Source: Actinomycetes bacterium
Lineage (GTDB): Bacteria; Actinomycetota; Actinomycetes; Actinomycetales; Microbacteriaceae
Length of the DNA: 64,000 nt
Assembly: GCA_023451265.1 (NCBI GenBank)
Contig: JAEYAG010000080.1
Span: 1 to 64,000, forward strand
Direction: 5' to 3'
A model generated the notes under the pieces. The model did not search any database. It was not told the DNA's origin and worked only from the letters and a program-made list of their open reading frames with translations. A program made the translations under genes and the position numbers. This document shows positions 1 to 8,937 of this stretch, piece after piece; the first letter of the stretch is position 1, and each line of letters starts with the position of its first letter.

Positions 1-127
1 AACGGACTCATCGAACTCGCCCGCCGCATCGCGCGCGGCTTCACCAACTACGACAACTACAGGCTCAGAATGCTCCTCATCGCCGGGGGCCTCGACCCCC
101 TCACCCCCACCTGAAGTCAGAAGAGCC
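1..127 (+). mobile_element. Right end of an ISL3-family insertion sequence (3' part of transposase gene)
   Basis: An open frame enters from the left edge and stops at TGA 112-114. It encodes 37 residues ending in FTNYDNYRLRMLLIAGG. This is the typical C-terminus of ISL3-family transposases, in which a basic helix is followed by NFxNYRLRML. Just downstream, 120-127 reads GAAGAGCC, the inward complement of the GGCTCTTC that begins many ISL3 terminal repeats, so the element probably ends near 127. Only the last few percent of the transposase lies in the window, so its integrity cannot be judged. The family call rests on the C-terminal motif and the terminal octamer. Positions 128-405 contain no gene that I can support. 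Confidence 0.72.
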
Positions 128-405
128 GGTTTGGCAAGACGAGTCTGAACCGCAGAACTCGTCCTTCTTCGACCAATAGTTGGTGACCGCCGGAGCGTCC
201 ACGTTCAACTACCTCTCTCCAATCGGCGCGCCTAGCCTCCTCATAGTCACCTGCTCAATCGGAGGGCAGCCGGTCGTCGCAATCACGGGACCTCAGCCCT
301 GCCCCCTGCCTGCGCGTCCGAGCCAACTCGTGCATCGGGGCAACACACTTTGCCCCGCATGATCGCACGTTGGCGGTGCGACGTCGGCCGAAACCGGTAC
401 CTGAC

Positions 406-1578
406 TCACTGGTCGGCGGTGATTCGCTCTTCGGCCTTGGGCGAGATCGTGTGCGGATACTTGTCCTTGAGGTACTCGAGGAAAAGGACTGTTCCGGCTT
501 CCTGGCTATACCCGTTGCTATCGACGGTGGGCAGTTCAAGCAGCTCATCGACGTCGGTTGCGGTCAAGGCATCCGCGACCACTTCGAGACGCATCAATGC
601 GATGTTGCTCTGGTCGTAGCTGCGCGTGAAGTCTGCTTCCCTCAACCACTTGTCCTTCAAGACCCGGCGTACTGAGGGTGACGAGAGATCGTCCGGCAAC
701 GTGAGGCTACTCAGCCAGCGCCCACCCTCAAACGCTCGGTAGAACCTGGTGGCCGAGTATGACCGTCTTTCGGCGGAGATGAGCTCCTCGATCTGCGCGA
801 TCAGTTCTTCACTCACATAGCGAGTGATGAGGTCGTACGCGAGGCTTGCGAGTGAGATGTAGTGAATGGCCAAGTTGGGTTCGAGCGGCGACGCGAGCGT
901 GTGTGACTTCTCGTTCCGAAGGAACTGGATGGCCATGTTCAGATACTTCACGCCGTCAAAGAAGTCCTTCTCGGCGTCCGTCGCAGGCAGGTGCCCGAAC
1001 AGTGCAGAGTAGTTCTCCGGCTTGAACGCGTCAGTGGCCTTCTCGCTCCCGGTCTTCTCGCGAAGCGCTTCACGCACGACCTTGTACGACTCCTCGACCG
1101 CGTGGAAGTAGTCCTCGGTCGCGAGGAAGCGACTGATGTGGGCATAGATGTCCTGATGGATCTCGATTTGGATCTTGTTTTCGGTGACGGTCGCTTCCGT
1201 GGTGAAGCTTGCCGCGACAGACGGCAGCGGGTCGGTCTTTGCATCGCTCAGACCGTCAGCGATGGCGCGAACTCGCTCGATGCTCTGGTCGTTGATCTCA
1301 TAACTCAGCAGCCCGGTCACCCGCTTGGCTTCGATGTACTCGAGGAGCGCACGCAGCGAGGTCGCCACCTCCTCGTTTGAGCCACTCTTCCAAAGCGCGC
1401 GCAGCCGGTTCGCCTTCGAATCCCCGAACCCCGGAAATCGCTCGGCGTCGTAGACATCGATGCTCAAGTCGCGGAAGAAGTTGGCGAACGACGCGTTGGT
1501 GAAGTCCAGCACATAGCCGCCCGACATTCCCAGAACCGACTCAAGCAAGACCTTGTCCGCGACAGCGAGACTACTCAT
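406..1578 (-). CDS. AbiJ-N-like / TIGR02391 (Ymh-like) protein, putative abortive-infection gene
   Basis: 390 residues, soluble, with no signal or membrane segment. Residues about 18-55 (SGGYVLDFTN, then SKANRLRAL) match the short N-terminal domain attached to many AbiJ-type abortive-infection proteins. Residues about 150-270 resemble the TIGR02391/Ymh fold: a helix with YFHAVEESYK, then FLRNEKSHTL, the Asn-Glu/Pro-Lys-x-His signature of HEPN-like families. HEPN-type RNase activity would fit an abortive role but is inference. ATG 1578 is chosen because AGGAGG lies 7 bases upstream. The gene is last in a leftward group and starts 62 bp after the OLD-type gene, so co-expression is likely. This neighbourhood is the main argument for a defence role. 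Confidence 0.62.
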   Translation of the reverse strand: MSSLAVADKVLLESVLGMSGGYVLDFTNASFANFFRDLSIDVYDAERFPGFGDSKANRLRALWKSGSNEEVATSLRALLEYIEAKRVTGLLSYEINDQSIERVRAIADGLSDAKTDPLPSVAASFTTEATVTENKIQIEIHQDIYAHISRFLATEDYFHAVEESYKVVREALREKTGSEKATDAFKPENYSALFGHLPATDAEKDFFDGVKYLNMAIQFLRNEKSHTLASPLEPNLAIHYISLASLAYDLITRYVSEELIAQIEELISAERRSYSATRFYRAFEGGRWLSSLTLPDDLSSPSVRRVLKDKWLREADFTRSYDQSNIALMRLEVVADALTATDVDELLELPTVDSNGYSQEAGTVLFLEYLKDKYPHTISPKAEERITADQ

Positions 1579-1640
1579 GGCCGGCCCTCCTCAAGTGGTC
1601 GTTGGCGTCGGTCTGCGACAGCTCTCGAGGCAAGGTTCCG

Positions 1641-3590
1641 TTAGCTGGCACTGTGCTCGTCCAGTCGGAGTGCGCTCACGAGGCGTTGGTGAACCGCAGT
1701 GAGCGCTTCCCGACCGCTCTCGCTCGGTCGAGCCTTGCTGTGCGTCACGAGCCAATTCGCGACTGCCACCTTGGATGGCACTCTCCAGCCTTTGTTCGTG
1801 ATCCACTGCGAAAAAGTCTTCGCGGTCGAGGCCGCCTCATTCACCACGACGGATCTGAGCGACGAGAGGTCGGTCTCACTGAGCTCGGGGATGGATTCCC
1901 CCAACAGTGCAATCAAGGCGTCGCGATAGCAGTCGAGGTCGACCACGTTCTCGATCCCAGGAACCGCTAGCTCAACAATGAGGCTCGATGGAGTATCCAG
2001 GTCCTCGAGGGAGCGCGCCAGCTTCTTTCCTCCGTCGTCGCCATCGACGAGATACACGACCCGGGCGGCCTCCAGGTCTAAGGTCGGAAGCAGATCAGTC
2101 GGCGCCTCCGCCAGGCCAGCCGCCACCTGGTACGGCAGCTCGCTCAGGTCGAGTGCCTCGCGCATGAGGGTCGGGAGCAGGATCATCTCCGTTGCGCCCT
2201 CGGCGAGGACGACGTAGCGCGCTGGGGTGAACGCGGCCGCGGCCGCTCCCATCGCCATCATGAGTGGTGAGAATCCTGCCGCCCCCTGCCAGAAGCTGTT
2301 CATGACGTCGCTGATCTGGAAGTCGTCTTCGCGCGGCGCGACGACGCGGATCCCCGTCCCGAGATCCGGCGGCAGACATGCAGGGCTGTGCGTGGTGTAG
2401 ATGACCTTCACCGCCTGCTCCTGAGCGACGAACATGTTGACGAGGTCGGCCTGGGCGTCGATGTGGAGGTGGTTCTCTGCTTCGTCAATAAGGAGGACCG
2501 GGGGTCGGTCTGAGCCTCGAACCTTCAGGAATGCAATAAGTGCGATGAACATCCGAAGGCCGGCGCTGCGCTCTGAGAAGACCGTGACGTTGTCGCCGTC
2601 TTCCATCAACTCGATGCGAAGCTCCGCCCCATCGACCTCAAAATGAACAGAGAGGCGGGACTGCTTCCACGCTTCCTCGAAGAGTGCGTCCATGCGCTTG
2701 TTCGCCTTGACGATTGCGCTGCGCCGCCGTGCGGTGTCGCCAGTCTGGATGAACTGGTGAAGCTCCGCGAGATTGAGCTCTGCCATGCCAGCGAGGTTCG
2801 CCAGCGCGCGTGGCGGGTTCGCGACCTGCTCGAAGTTGTACGCGGATTGAATCGAGCGATCCTCTTCGTCGAATAGCACGAACCGTGGCGCTCGGCGCCA
2901 GATGATGTCTCTTGCTTCGTCGCCGGGTTCCTCCCGCTCAGCCCAAGCAAGCAACGCGTCGAGCGCGTCGGCCGCTCGCAAGCCGCCTGGGCCGTCTGTG
3001 AGCGTCGCTCCCCGCAGCGAGCGGGCAGTCGAGAGCACATCGTCGATCAACGCAGTGCCAGGGAGTTCGACCGCGCCAGTTGCAGCATCCACGACAACCT
3101 GCAGCTCCGTTCGATAATCCCGCGCGGCATCGGAAGCCGGATCGGCGTAGACGGTGTCAGGATCCACGAGTTGGTCGAGGTTGGACTGAGCCAATGTAAT
3201 GGCGAGCGCATCGAGTGCGTTCGAGAGAGGCGCGACCGACTTCACGGCGCGAGGCTTCAGATCGACGAAGAGGCTCCCTCCGGCTGCAGGCCTGGAGATG
3301 ACGACGCGCTTCGGAGTCTCCTGGAGATCCAGGTGCACGAGCGCCGCCCTGTCTTCGTCGTCGAGCACGAAATCGAGGGCAGTGACCTGCGTGTCGTCGC
3401 CGACCTCACCCGCTCTGGATCGTTCCGGCATGGAGATATCTCCGCCGCGATCGACGAAGGCGAGCGCGTTGAGAAGGGTCGTCTTGCCCGCTTCGTTTGG
3501 CCCCACGATGGCGATGACCTTTGCGTCGAGATTCACTTTTGAATCGACGATGCGTCCATACCCTCTGACGCGGGCGGAGATGAGCCTCAT
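1641..3590 (-). CDS. OLD-family ATP-dependent endonuclease (AAA ATPase + TOPRIM)
   Basis: 649 residues. Walker A GPNEAGKTT is at 30-38. The ABC-like signature SERSAGLRM is near 339-347, Walker B VLLIDEAE near 365-372, and the H-loop TTHSP at 399-403. A C-terminal TOPRIM domain follows, with AEGATE (Glu464) and LVDGDDGGK (Asp516 and Asp519). This is the architecture of overcoming-lysogenisation-defect nucleases, in which SMC-like ATP turnover controls TOPRIM DNA cleavage. Relatives include Gabija GajA, retron-associated and stand-alone OLD proteins. No UvrD-like GajB partner is adjacent, so I do not call Gabija. The start overlaps the stop of the upstream small gene by one base (TGATG), so translation is probably coupled. 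Cytoplasmic, with a probable anti-phage role by context. Confidence 0.8.
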   Translation of the reverse strand: MRLISARVRGYGRIVDSKVNLDAKVIAIVGPNEAGKTTLLNALAFVDRGGDISMPERSRAGEVGDDTQVTALDFVLDDEDRAALVHLDLQETPKRVVISRPAAGGSLFVDLKPRAVKSVAPLSNALDALAITLAQSNLDQLVDPDTVYADPASDAARDYRTELQVVVDAATGAVELPGTALIDDVLSTARSLRGATLTDGPGGLRAADALDALLAWAEREEPGDEARDIIWRRAPRFVLFDEEDRSIQSAYNFEQVANPPRALANLAGMAELNLAELHQFIQTGDTARRRSAIVKANKRMDALFEEAWKQSRLSVHFEVDGAELRIELMEDGDNVTVFSERSAGLRMFIALIAFLKVRGSDRPPVLLIDEAENHLHIDAQADLVNMFVAQEQAVKVIYTTHSPACLPPDLGTGIRVVAPREDDFQISDVMNSFWQGAAGFSPLMMAMGAAAAAFTPARYVVLAEGATEMILLPTLMREALDLSELPYQVAAGLAEAPTDLLPTLDLEAARVVYLVDGDDGGKKLARSLEDLDTPSSLIVELAVPGIENVVDLDCYRDALIALLGESIPELSETDLSSLRSVVVNEAASTAKTFSQWITNKGWRVPSKVAVANWLVTHSKARPSESGREALTAVHQRLVSALRLDEHSAS

Positions 3591-3844
3591 CAGACGTTCC
3601 CAGAGCCGAGCCCGAAGACCCGCTCGTCAGCGCGGGGCGTCGTGTCGGATCCGCGTTCGGGAGTCGTAGTGGCGGGCGGGCAGCTCTTATCGAGGCGATC
3701 CAGGATCATCGCGAGGTCTTCGGCATCTTCCGCGCCGTACATCTGCATCGCCTGAAGCTCTTGGTCGCGGTCCACAGAGCCGAGCCTACTCAGGCGTTCA
3801 GACGCTTCGCGGTATCTGCGTGGCCTGGCATCGGAGACCGACAA
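3590..3844 (-). CDS. Small acidic partner gene preceding the OLD nuclease
   Basis: Up to 84 residues from a TTG at 3844. An internal ATG at residue 33 (MQMYGAEDAEDLAM) is the alternative, because no clear ribosome site precedes the TTG. The first half is helical and charged (RYREASERLSRLG); the tail is Ser/Thr/Pro-rich and probably disordered. I recognise no family. Its stop overlaps the start of the OLD-type gene by one base, an arrangement common for small regulators or antitoxins translated with a nuclease. It could equally be a leader peptide for coupled translation. Function unknown. Confidence 0.45.
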   Translation of the reverse strand: MSVSDARPRRYREASERLSRLGSVDRDQELQAMQMYGAEDAEDLAMILDRLDKSCPPATTTPERGSDTTPRADERVFGLGSGNV

Positions 3845-4014
3845 AACGGCGCCGGCCCGGATGAGTCGCGGGACGTGAAGATGTTCCCCTGCGCCCGAAC
3901 GCCGGCCATCGAGCGCGGGGATATGCAGCTGACTGAGGGACTTGAAACCGTTGCCTGCTCGACCGAATACCGGTCGACCGTCGTGCGTTGACGGAGCGTA
4001 GGGCAGGTCCCGAC

Positions 4015-4671
4015 CTAGTTGGCGCCGCTGGCGCGCCGATCGCGGAGCCGCGCCGTCTTGGCCGGCCCCTGAAAGACCTCGTTGAGTACCTCGTCCATGA
4101 GCGCTAGTACATCCGCGACGTCCTCGATGTCAGGCAAGTCCGCGATATCGCCATGGGCCATGTCATTGCCAAGGTGGCGAATCTCGTGAGCGGCGTCCTT
4201 CGTGTCGTTTCGGATAATGCTCTTGCTCGCGAGGTCATCGATTTTATTCAGGGGGTTGCCCTTTGAGATGCCCTTCTCCTTTGCCGTCGCCTCCACGACT
4301 GTGCGCGCCATGAGAATCGCGGCCATGTTCGCGTTGATGCTGAACGAGGAGTGAGCTTCCCTCGCGGCGCGCGCGATATGGTCCGGCACGTCTGGGAAGT
4401 GGGGGGCGGCGCCGATTATAGGGAACCATTCGAACGCTTCGTCCTGAGTGTTGTTGAAGTAGGCCTTATAGTCGCCTCCCGACGTAGAGTACGAGTGCGC
4501 AAGAGCCAAGCTCGCGTGGCCACAGTTGTCGCACGTGGCGGCGGCTTGCAGAGCGTCTCTTAACTCGCCGGTTCGTCGGGACTTCAGGAGGGAAGCCCAT
4601 TGCGGGGTCATGTGCGAGTTCTTCTCGCAGAAAGCACAGAGCGTAGCTGTCACACGCTCATCCTGACCCAT
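4015..4671 (-). CDS. DUF4145 domain protein with N-terminal zinc-finger-like cysteines
   Basis: About 218 residues from ATG 4671. The frame is open further upstream to 4794, but the extra residues look non-native. Near the N-terminus CAFC, and later CDNCG, form two CxxC pairs that suggest a small zinc ribbon. The C-terminal half (SINANMAAILMARTVVEATAKE, later IRHLGNDMAHGD) is the DUF4145 domain, with its conserved Arg-x-x-x-Glu helix and R/N-x-x-AHG motif. DUF4145 proteins are HEPN-related and often sit beside restriction or abortive-infection genes. Here it is the first of four leftward genes, 170 bp before the small OLD partner. No promoter was resolved. The start is uncertain by up to 41 codons. 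Confidence 0.66.
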   Translation of the reverse strand: MGQDERVTATLCAFCEKNSHMTPQWASLLKSRRTGELRDALQAAATCDNCGHASLALAHSYSTSGGDYKAYFNNTQDEAFEWFPIIGAAPHFPDVPDHIARAAREAHSSFSINANMAAILMARTVVEATAKEKGISKGNPLNKIDDLASKSIIRNDTKDAAHEIRHLGNDMAHGDIADLPDIEDVADVLALMDEVLNEVFQGPAKTARLRDRRASGAN

Positions 4672-4829
4672 ACCGCCGACACAGCCATCGAGGTGCTCGC
4701 TGGCGGGTCCCCTCGCGGACGGATCCTTCGCGAAATGCTCGGCCGGCTCGCGGACTACCGGGATGCATCGGCCTGCGAAACTGGGGCGACGCACAGATCG
4801 ACCCCGATTGGTCGGGGGCTATCGTCGGA

Positions 4830-5309
4830 GTGGTGACCAGAGTCGTTCTGATGTGCGGGCCAGCGGGTTCTGGCAAGTCGACCGTCGCCAGGCGGCTTGA
4901 AGCGGAGGGCTTGGTGCGCCTTTCATTCGATCAGGAAGCCTGGCGACGTGGGATTCAGACCATGCCCCTACCGAACGAGGTGCACGAAGAGATCGAGCAG
5001 GAACTCCGCGCTCGCCTCATCGCGCTCGTCGCGGCCGGCACAGACGTGGTGCTCGACTACTCGTTCTGGTCCAAGCGCGCCCGCCTCGCGTATCGGGAGT
5101 TGCTGCGCCCGCTTGGTGTGGTGCCGGAGACGATCTATCTAGCGACGCCGCGATCAGTCGCATTGGAACGGATGGGCGCACGCAGCCACGAGCACGCTGA
5201 CGACTACGCGCTTCCCTACAACGTCGCTGCGGAGTACTTCGACCACTTCGAGCCCCCGACCGCCGACGAAGGTCCCTTGACGGTCCTCGGTGCGGCGCCG
5301 ACGCAGTGA
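4830..5309 (+). CDS. Small P-loop kinase-like NTPase (AAA_33 type)
   Basis: 159 residues. The Walker A motif MCGPAGSGKST begins at residue 8. LSFDQEAWR is the acceptor-binding stretch and DVVLDYSFWSK the Walker B-like strand, followed by an Arg-containing lid (LERMGARSHEH). This is the AAA_33/zeta-like small kinase fold, seen in polynucleotide, shikimate-like and antibiotic kinases. The phosphate acceptor cannot be read from sequence. The GTG start at 4830 is followed by a second GTG at 4833. It is divergent from the DUF4145 gene and ends 10 bp before a convergent small gene. Orthologues commonly occur in actinobacterial chromosomes, so it need not belong to the defence group. Confidence 0.6.
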   Translation: MVTRVVLMCGPAGSGKSTVARRLEAEGLVRLSFDQEAWRRGIQTMPLPNEVHEEIEQELRARLIALVAAGTDVVLDYSFWSKRARLAYRELLRPLGVVPETIYLATPRSVALERMGARSHEHADDYALPYNVAAEYFDHFEPPTADEGPLTVLGAAPTQ

Positions 5310-5318
5310 GGGGTCGGC

Positions 5319-5600
5319 CTACGCGCCGTTCGCCTCCCCAAGCCATCGATCGACGGCTGCGAGCTCGCTGCGGATCTTGTGTCGCTCTTCCGGGGTGAAG
5401 CGTCTGACTTGCATTGCCAGGACCGCATCAGCTGCGGTCGGACTCAGTCCGAATGCTCCCTGTACGGCATTTCGCAGCTCGCCGGCGTCGCCCTCGATAG
5501 TGGAGCAGATCGCAACGAGTTCTCCGAGGCGATCCAGGACCTCGAGGTACGCCGCAAGGATCTCGCGACGATCCAGCGCATTTCGTCGGTCGTCATCCAC
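5319..5600 (-). CDS. Small helical protein with a gyrase-A-like coiled-coil motif
   Basis: 93 residues, all helical by inspection. Residues about 45-80 (FGLSPTAADAVLAMQVRRFT, then PEERHKI) resemble the short helix-loop-helix in GyrA/ParC, where two helices follow the coiled coil (x-LSxxQADAILxMxLxRLTxxE). Actinobacteria carry many such small orphan proteins and no activity is known to me. It is convergent with the kinase-like gene, with 9 bp between stops. It could be a topoisomerase-interacting peptide, but that is speculation. Confidence 0.5.
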   Translation of the reverse strand: MDDDRRNALDRREILAAYLEVLDRLGELVAICSTIEGDAGELRNAVQGAFGLSPTAADAVLAMQVRRFTPEERHKIRSELAAVDRWLGEANGA

Positions 5601-5759
5601 GTCGCCACCATACCGACGGGAGTGCGATCTCTACCTGCCGAACATCCCGTCGTGGACGGTGCGGAAGCCGGTCGATCTGAGGGCGAGGGTTGAGTCTGCG
5701 CACACGCCGACCATCCATGATCCACTTCGGCGCGTAAGGCCCGCTCGCAGCGAATCTCA

Positions 5760-5828
5760 GCTGGCGTCCCTCAAATGAGCGCGATGCGCGAGAACATGCA
5801 CGGACGCGACCAGCGAGCTGACGCCAGC
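5760..5828. repeat. Inverted repeat upstream of the relaxase (candidate oriT component)
   Basis: GCTGGCGTC at 5760-5768 is the exact reverse complement of GACGCCAGC at 5820-5828, with a 51-base spacer that includes GCGCGATGCGCG. The pair lies 78 bp before the MobF relaxase start. MobF relaxases usually nick at an oriT next to their own gene, so this is a candidate. No nic consensus could be verified. A chance 9-bp repeat in GC-rich DNA is the alternative. Confidence 0.3.
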
Positions 5829-5905
5829 CGAAAAGGATGCAATGCACGCAGGCACTTTCTGTGTAAGTCGTGTTGATTTCGACATATCAGGCGTACCCTA
5901 GCCCC

Positions 5906-8900
5906 ATGCGCGGAGGTCTGGAGCGTTGGAAGCGGGGCGTCGGCTCGCAGGGTGTGCGGCAGGCGATGGCTTACGCGTTCCAGGGCTCTTGCGATTCGCA
6001 CGTCCGCGCTCCGACCGGCGTCGACGCGCTCGCCGCTTACGGCGGCGCCGGCGCAGCTGGCGTCCTGAGGTACACGGTTAAGGATGCCGAGATCTCGGTC
6101 GACCGGCTCGATGAGCCGGCGCTGCGCAGATGGGTCGATGGGTGCGACCCGTCGACGGGGGAGCGTCGCGGACGTGACCTGATGTCGCCGGACGCGGACC
6201 TCATCTTGGATGGGACGATCAACGCGCCGAAGTCGTACAGCATCGCGGCACTCCTCAACCCGGAGCTCGCGGCGGAGTTCGAGGCGCTCCAGGACCGGCT
6301 ACGCGACCGCATCATCTTGATGTGGCAGCGCGAGCTGAACGCACGCCGCGGCGCTGGCGGGCGGATCCGCGAAGACCTGCGCCAGGTCGAGGTGGTCGAG
6401 CTCCGCCACCGCCGCTCCCGCGCGCTGGACCCACACATCCACCGTCACCTCTGGCTGAACGTCAAGGTCCAGGGTTTGGACGGGAAGTGGTCGAACATCG
6501 ACTCCCGTGTGGCGATGAAGATGCACACGCTCATCAACGCCGAAGGTGAGCTCGCAGCGCGGACCGACCCCCGATGGATCGCAGCGCTCGCCCGCCACGG
6601 GCTCACCGTCAGCGCCGACGGCGAGATCGAGCAGCTCGCGCACGCGGTCCGGCCGTTGTCCCGGCGGTCGAATCAGATCGAAGCCAACCGTGCCGTCCTG
6701 CTCGCCGCCTGGCGGCAGCAGAACCCGGGCGCGGAACCCGGCCCGGACGAGCTGCGGCGAATCGATCGGCTGGCCTGGGCGCGGTCGCGTCCGAACAAAC
6801 CCAGCGAGGTCGAAGAGCACGACTGGGAGGCCATGATCGCCGACGAGCTCACACAGATCGACCCGCACCTTGCCGCGGCGCGCCCTCCCGTCGACCTGCC
6901 CCCGGCGCTGGTCGAGGAACTGAAGCTGGACCTTCTGGGTGCCCGCGCGATCGTCGAGGCGGACGAACGGTCGGCCAGCTCGAGTGGCCGGTTCAGCATG
7001 TTCGACATCCGCGCCGGCGCGACCCGGGCGATCGCGACGGCTGGTGTCGTCGCGGACCGGAGCGCCCTGCAGTCGACGATCGACGAGGTCACCCGACGAG
7101 CACTCGCCCTCACCGATGACCTCTTGCCCGTCGAAGGCGATCGACCCGCGCACGTGAAGGGATTCATGGCTTCGGCCACGGCGGCGCTGAAGATGGCTCT
7201 GGGCACCGAGTTCGACCGGCTCGCGACCCCCGGCGTCGCAGCCGGTGCGCCCGAGGTTGCCGCCGCGGCGGCAGAGGTGCTCGAGGGGAGCGTGGTCCTT
7301 GACGATCGCCAAGTCGCCGCGGCTGCCGCGATCGCGGGGACCGACCGCCTCGTGTCGGTGACAGGGCCGGCCGGTGCGGGGAAGACGACCATGCTCCGCG
7401 TCGCGCGCCGGGTCCTAAACGCGCAGAGACGCCGGATGCTGGTGGTCGCACCGACGAAGAAAGCTGCCTCTGTCGCGGGCCGCGAGATCGGCGCCGCCGC
7501 ATCGAGCCTGCACGCCCTCCTCTCCGATCACGGATGGCGGTGGGCGCGCGACGCCGCCGGCGCGGAACAGTGGTCCCGCCTGCAACCGGGACAACCCGAC
7601 CCTGCCACCGGCCGCCTCTACCCTGGCCCGCGCCGGTTTCCGGTGGCGGTCGGGGACCGGATCGTGGTGGATGAAGCGGGCATGGTCGACCTGCGAACCG
7701 CGCACGCCCTCGCCGTGCTCGCCCAGGACACGGGAGCGGGGATCGCGATGGTCGGAGACCACCTCCAGGCCCGACCGGTCGGACACTCCGGCGCGATGGC
7801 CTCGCTCACCCGCCGCGCCACCGCCGTCGTCGAACTCGCCGCCGTCCACCGCTTCGACAACCCCGGCTACGCCCAGCTGACCCTCCGCATGCGCAACCCC
7901 CACTCACGGGAAGCTGCGCTGGCCGTCGCGGCGGAACTCGACAGTCGGGGGCTCATCCGATCGGTTGTGGACCAGACCGCCGTCCGGGACGCCATGGTCG
8001 ACGCGTACCTCACCCGAACGACGGCGCACCGTCGGGTGGCTCTCGTGACCAGCACCAACGAAGAGGCCGACGCGATCAACGAAGCCATCCAACAACGACG
8101 GCTGGATGCCGGCGAACTCAACCTCGCCCGCATCGCGATCGGACAAGGGGAGCAGCGGATCCTGGAGGGCGATGTCGTCCAGACCCGCCGCAACGATAGG
8201 GACACCGGCGTAGAGAACCGCGCCCTCTGGACGGTCCGCCGCATCAGCGCCGACCACCTCGACCTGGCCAGTATCAGCGACAGCGCCGACATCCGTCATG
8301 TCTCCCTCGAATACGCCGCGGACCACGTCCACCTCGCCTACGCGTCCACCGTGCACGGCATCCAAGGGGAGACCACCGTAGAGTCCATCGTCGGCCCCGG
8401 CGTCGACGCGGCCGGACTATATGTGGGGATGACCCGAGGCCGCACACGGAACGAAGCGATCGTCATCGCCCGCCGCGGCGCGGCGGCACGTGAGCAGATC
8501 GCAGACAGCATGCTCCGCGGCATCCCGGAAGACAGTGTCGGCGACTCCGTCCGGGCCGCACGAGCGGAACTCTCCCGTGCGGCGCGCGCGAACCCCGAGA
8601 ATGGTGACCCGTCGCGGCGCAGCACCCGCGAGGAAACGCCGCCGCACGGCGCGCAGCTGATGAGGCATGCGCATTCGTGGCTGAAGCACGCGCGCGCGGA
8701 ACTGCTCGAGATGGACGCCCGCATCGCGAGCGGCGCCGCTCACGGTCACGGGCGTCCCGGCGCAGCCGTCGAGAACAGTGCCGAACGAGATCGTCTCGCA
8801 GCGCAATACGCATCCGTATCCGAGGCGTTCGCCGGAAAGATCGCGGCAACGGCCGCGGGAACCTCCCGTGCAGCTGGAAACTCGCCGTCGGTGGCCGGGC

Positions 8901-8935
8901 TGCGGGAACGCCCAGGTGCTGGCCTCTCGCGGTAG
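5906..8935 (+). CDS. MobF-family conjugative relaxase-helicase (TraA/TrwC-like)
   Basis: 1,009 residues from ATG 5906; the frame is open back to GTG 5870. The N-terminal third is a TrwC-type relaxase. INAPKSYSIAAL contains its conserved Lys-Ser segment, and DPHIHRHLW carries His177, His179 and His181, the metal-binding cluster that positions oriT DNA for tyrosine attack. From about residue 470 comes a RecD2/TraI-like superfamily 1 helicase, with Walker A GPAGAGKTT at 487-495, VVDEAGMVD (motif II) and a late STVHGIQGETT motif. The last 200 residues are basic and disordered. It would nick and unwind the transferred strand. No ribosome site precedes the ATG, and TACCCT lies 6 bases upstream, so leaderless translation is possible. 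It lies 22 kb from the secretion operon it should serve. Confidence 0.88.
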   Translation: MRGGLERWKRGVGSQGVRQAMAYAFQGSCDSHVRAPTGVDALAAYGGAGAAGVLRYTVKDAEISVDRLDEPALRRWVDGCDPSTGERRGRDLMSPDADLILDGTINAPKSYSIAALLNPELAAEFEALQDRLRDRIILMWQRELNARRGAGGRIREDLRQVEVVELRHRRSRALDPHIHRHLWLNVKVQGLDGKWSNIDSRVAMKMHTLINAEGELAARTDPRWIAALARHGLTVSADGEIEQLAHAVRPLSRRSNQIEANRAVLLAAWRQQNPGAEPGPDELRRIDRLAWARSRPNKPSEVEEHDWEAMIADELTQIDPHLAAARPPVDLPPALVEELKLDLLGARAIVEADERSASSSGRFSMFDIRAGATRAIATAGVVADRSALQSTIDEVTRRALALTDDLLPVEGDRPAHVKGFMASATAALKMALGTEFDRLATPGVAAGAPEVAAAAAEVLEGSVVLDDRQVAAAAAIAGTDRLVSVTGPAGAGKTTMLRVARRVLNAQRRRMLVVAPTKKAASVAGREIGAAASSLHALLSDHGWRWARDAAGAEQWSRLQPGQPDPATGRLYPGPRRFPVAVGDRIVVDEAGMVDLRTAHALAVLAQDTGAGIAMVGDHLQARPVGHSGAMASLTRRATAVVELAAVHRFDNPGYAQLTLRMRNPHSREAALAVAAELDSRGLIRSVVDQTAVRDAMVDAYLTRTTAHRRVALVTSTNEEADAINEAIQQRRLDAGELNLARIAIGQGEQRILEGDVVQTRRNDRDTGVENRALWTVRRISADHLDLASISDSADIRHVSLEYAADHVHLAYASTVHGIQGETTVESIVGPGVDAAGLYVGMTRGRTRNEAIVIARRGAAAREQIADSMLRGIPEDSVGDSVRAARAELSRAARANPENGDPSRRSTREETPPHGAQLMRHAHSWLKHARAELLEMDARIASGAAHGHGRPGAAVENSAERDRLAAQYASVSEAFAGKIAATAAGTSRAAGNSPSVAGLRERPGAGLSR

Positions 8936-8937
8936 CG

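Noticed and set aside
1641..3844. Gabija system.
   Set aside because: The OLD-TOPRIM protein fits GajA loosely, but no UvrD-like GajB follows; the neighbours are a small unknown and an Abi-like gene.
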